From positions 1 through 47,924 of the forward strand of contig BDIU01000453.1 in NCBI GenBank assembly GCA_002118135.1: DNA of 47,924 nt, in the 5' to 3' direction. This DNA is from Trebouxia sp. TZW2008. Its lineage: Eukaryota; Chlorophyta; Trebouxiophyceae; Trebouxiales; Trebouxiaceae. Positions 45,476 through 47,924 of this stretch are shown piece by piece. Made by a program: the position numbers and the translations under genes. The stretch's first letter is position 1, and each line of letters opens with the position of its first letter. The notes beneath the pieces were generated by a model, which had not been told where the DNA came from, searched no databases, and was given only the letters and a program-made list of their open reading frames with translations.

Positions 45476-45729
45476 CGAGAGTGCTGCCCTAGACAAGGGG
45501 CAACAACCAGAGAAAGAATTTGACCCTACTAGGTGTCACCCTTTGCCTTGATTTGCCCTGATTTGCTTTGATTGTGTGTTGGGCCCCCAGGACACTAAAC
45601 GTGTAAGTAAGTTACAACTGTAACACTTTTCGCTACCGTACACGTAGACCGATGTAGACCACCCGTAGACCGGCTCTTCTCTCTCTCTCAGCCAAGGGGC
45701 ACATGCGATGTGCTACATAGTGGCAATGA

Positions 45730-46990
45730 CTATATGGCCATGAGGTCTAGGCAGTGTATCGCAGAGTGGAACACCTCCATACGATCACATTGCGTAAACA
45801 AAGCATGCATGGCGTGACCTGAGCCTTCAAACAAATGAACGTATACATAGTTGGCCCGCATCTTAGCCAATGCCACAAACTCAAACACCAAGCGCCTTTC
45901 AGCAGCTAAAGCCCCAGAAACACACAGCGTGCACAATCTACAGGCCCTAGCAAGCCCTAGCAAGCTTAAGCCAACGCCACGACCAACAGCAACGGGTGGC
46001 CGATGACACGTACAACCAAGCCTCAAAGTTCAGTTGCTGCAAAAAGCGCTGCATGTTCTTGCAGAAGAATTCTTGCCAGAAATTGGCAACTGACAATAGG
46101 CCTATGAGCGCCAGGAGGCTCAAAACACCGAGTGTATGTGCAAAGAAAACCACCTGCACTGTGGGCCTGACACCGTCAATACAAAGCAACAATTGCAGGG
46201 CCCGCCAAATCAGCCTTCAAAGCATCAATGACGGCAGGCACGTTCACCACAGGCACTCTGTCTGTGATGTGTGGCATGTTGACACCAGCCCAGTGTAAGC
46301 AAGCAGCCACAGACTTTAAAAAATTCAAAGCATTGTCCTCAAAACCATCATGCAAGCTGTCTAACAAGACAGTATGGAAAAAGCTGCCAACTGGCAAGCT
46401 TGCTATGGCATTACAAAACCTAAGAGTTTGACGGCACTGAAACTCTTGCAGAGGCAATAAGCCCGGCTGTGTAAGCATGATGTCACGTGGAGTAGAAGGG
46501 CTCAAACCACAAATGACCTTAAGATAATCATAAGTCATAAAGCCTCTGCATGCCAAGGCGAGCTTGCTGCGCTGAACTTGTACTTGGACTGTGCATGCCC
46601 CTAAACTTCACAGCCACACTGCAAACAAGATCAACACCAGGGACCAATATAGTTTGCAACAGCTGCAGCTGGATGTTGACAGTGTTGATGCATTGCAAGA
46701 GAGAATAACGCTGCACAGCCGCCCAAGAGCCAGCTGCTCTGTGTCTGATAGGCCGAGCTAGGTGTGCAATGTCCCCGGAGGCATGAAAGCACAAGCCCGA
46801 GTAGTTGAATGCGTCAACTTGCTCAATAGGCAGCCCCTTTTATGTGATTGAGGTGACTGCAGTCTCCTCAGCGAAAGGCGACAGGACTCTGGTCCAATCT
46901 TGCATCTTCTGTGCACATGTGACGAAGCTATGCATACCTGAGAGAAGACATACGAAGAAGCCAAGCAACTATAAGTCCCATTATTAGCTA
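45730..46990 (-). mobile_element. Decayed LINE reverse transcriptase, C-terminal part
   Basis: Minus-strand frames together read the usual algal LINE end: KGLPIEQVDAFNYSGLCFHA (the F-K-Y-L-G-type block), then RHRAAGSWAAVQR, LQLLQTILVPGVDLVCSVAV (normally F-D-x-x-x-x-P-x-x-x-Y-G-x-E-x-W), YLKVICGLSPSTPRDIML, and TQPGLLPLQEFQCRQTLRFC (G-x-x-P-L-x-x-x-x-x-x-x-x-x-R-F). These pieces are split among three frames with stops (46794-46528, 46556-46176 and below), so the copy is dead. The catalytic YxDD region should be upstream, at about 47 kb or beyond, and was not seen. Confidence 0.6.
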
Positions 46991-47242
46991 GACATTGCCT
47001 GTTAAGCATTGCAGCATTTCGCCTGCAGTTAGTATAGCGTGACAGCTTTTACTATGGCGCTGCAGATTGACAGTGGCCACCTATTTAGTCAAGACGCATT
47101 ACGACTGACTTAGCCATCACTTCCTTTGACCAAGCAGTCACGTTCTTGGACGAGATCTTTGACCTATCCATCTTACATAGTACTTAGTGCCATTCAGTCC
47201 TATTTTGGCTACGCTTTTGGGGATTCTACTATTCAAGTTCAT

Positions 47243-47924
47243 ATGTATGCAACAGTTTGGAGGACAACACAACTTAGACTTGCTACTCAACTCTACCGGC
47301 TATTCCGCCTTGTAAATATCTATCGCTCGCAACAAAAACTTGTCGCTCGTGTGCGCCGCATTGCATTCTCACAGCGGACACCTTCTTGGTGCGTTACGAT
47401 CCGGGAACGGTCCGGCGATGCCCATCGGCAGGACTTCGGCTGCTGTCGTTCAGCCAGGTAACTTACACTACTGAACACACGCGTTTGTGCTCTTGTTATT
47501 GTCGTTGTTGTTTGTTGCTTTGCGCAGCACAACATGCAATAACTGTGGGCAGCGCACGTGCTTAAAACACGTAGGGACTGCAGGTCGTGGTGGTTCACCT
47601 GCCCGATCAGCAAGAGCCTCTTCTCCATCACTGACTGTAGCTTCGCTCGACGCGAGCATCAGTCGGGGAGAGGAAAACCTTAAGCGCTCGAGAGCAAGCA
47701 GAGACAAGCTAGTCGTCAGCAGAGACAACAAGACCAAGGAAGTCGAGACATCTCAAACCAAGTTCAAAGCAGAGGAGAGGGTCAAGGCTGACGCCTGCGC
47801 TAAGGCCCAAGCCTGCTGCGACCGTTTGCTCTCACTCAAGTCAGACTTGAAGCAGATAGAGGCCAACCTTGAGAGGGCAGACTTCACAGTCAAGGGGGAC
47901 ACCAAGACACTTGCTGATTTACGC
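47243..47924 (+). CDS. Coiled-coil protein, partial at the window edge
   Basis: The first in-frame ATG is at 47243; the frame is open from 47126 but without an ATG. Exon 1 ends at 47457, and a 70-bp GT/AG intron (47458-47527) joins in frame to exon 2, which stays open to the end of the window. After an Arg-rich N-terminus (LATQLYRLFRLVNIYRSQQK) comes a small Cys/His cluster across the splice (TTCNNCGQRTCLKH, C-x2-C-x4-C-x2-H), a Ser/Ala/Arg-rich stretch, and a charged coiled coil (NLKRSRASRDKLVVSRDNK; LLSLKSDLKQIEANLERA). The order zinc cluster, basic linker, coiled coil resembles a LINE ORF1, but the RNA-binding core would be outside the window. Family unknown. Confidence 0.5.

Overview
This looks like nuclear DNA of a photosynthetic eukaryote, most likely a trebouxiophyte-type green alga. 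The coding blocks are short and end at GT/AG splice sites whose phases join correctly. One gene matches the ABA4/DUF4281 carotenoid protein of plants and algae, another is a RAP-domain organelle RNA protein, and the intergenic DNA holds LINE and Ty3-type relics. The exact lineage is inference. No rRNA, tRNA, CRISPR or bacterial operon signal was seen.

Layout. At 0.6-3.1 kb there is a minus-strand membrane-anchored gene of unknown function, with an exon-like degenerate array at its 3' side. From 3.2 to 6.7 kb is AT-richer intergenic DNA with small satellites. At 6.8-7.7 kb lie a minus-strand JmjC (KDM3-like) exon, a damaged zinc-finger-like ORF and a 10-bp minisatellite. At 8.5-10.0 kb is a minus-strand three-exon gene of unknown family. 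At 11.0-12.1 kb is a decayed Ty3-type Gag. From 12.3 to 21.7 kb, on the minus strand, is a FAD-dependent oxidoreductase with a Rieske-like tail, in which nearly every exon after exon 2 sits in its own tandem array of partial copies. A LINE 3' end is inserted in it at 14.5-15.2 kb.

At 22.8-26.4 kb (minus) is a RAP-domain protein whose C-terminal splices were resolved to the base. At 27.7-28.4 kb (plus) is an intronless ABA4-like protein. At 29.9-35.7 kb (minus) is a complete 11-exon receptor-like TKL kinase of about 916 residues with a histidine-rich ectodomain. At 37.5-39.4 kb (minus) is an unknown gene. At 39.7-40.7 kb (plus) is a frameshifted L1-type ORF1. At 41.2-45.2 kb (plus) is a multi-exon protein with a divergent C-terminal kinase domain (HRD kept, DFD in place of DFG). 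At 45.4-47.0 kb (minus) is a decayed LINE reverse transcriptase, and a coiled-coil gene runs off the right edge (plus).

How the genes relate: there is no operon or evident pathway cluster. The RAP and ABA4 proteins probably act in organelles. The strongest general theme is local tandem duplication of exon-sized pieces, with LINE activity: three places carry the same putative LINE 3' hairpin. The standout is the FAD/Rieske gene with its serial exon copies.
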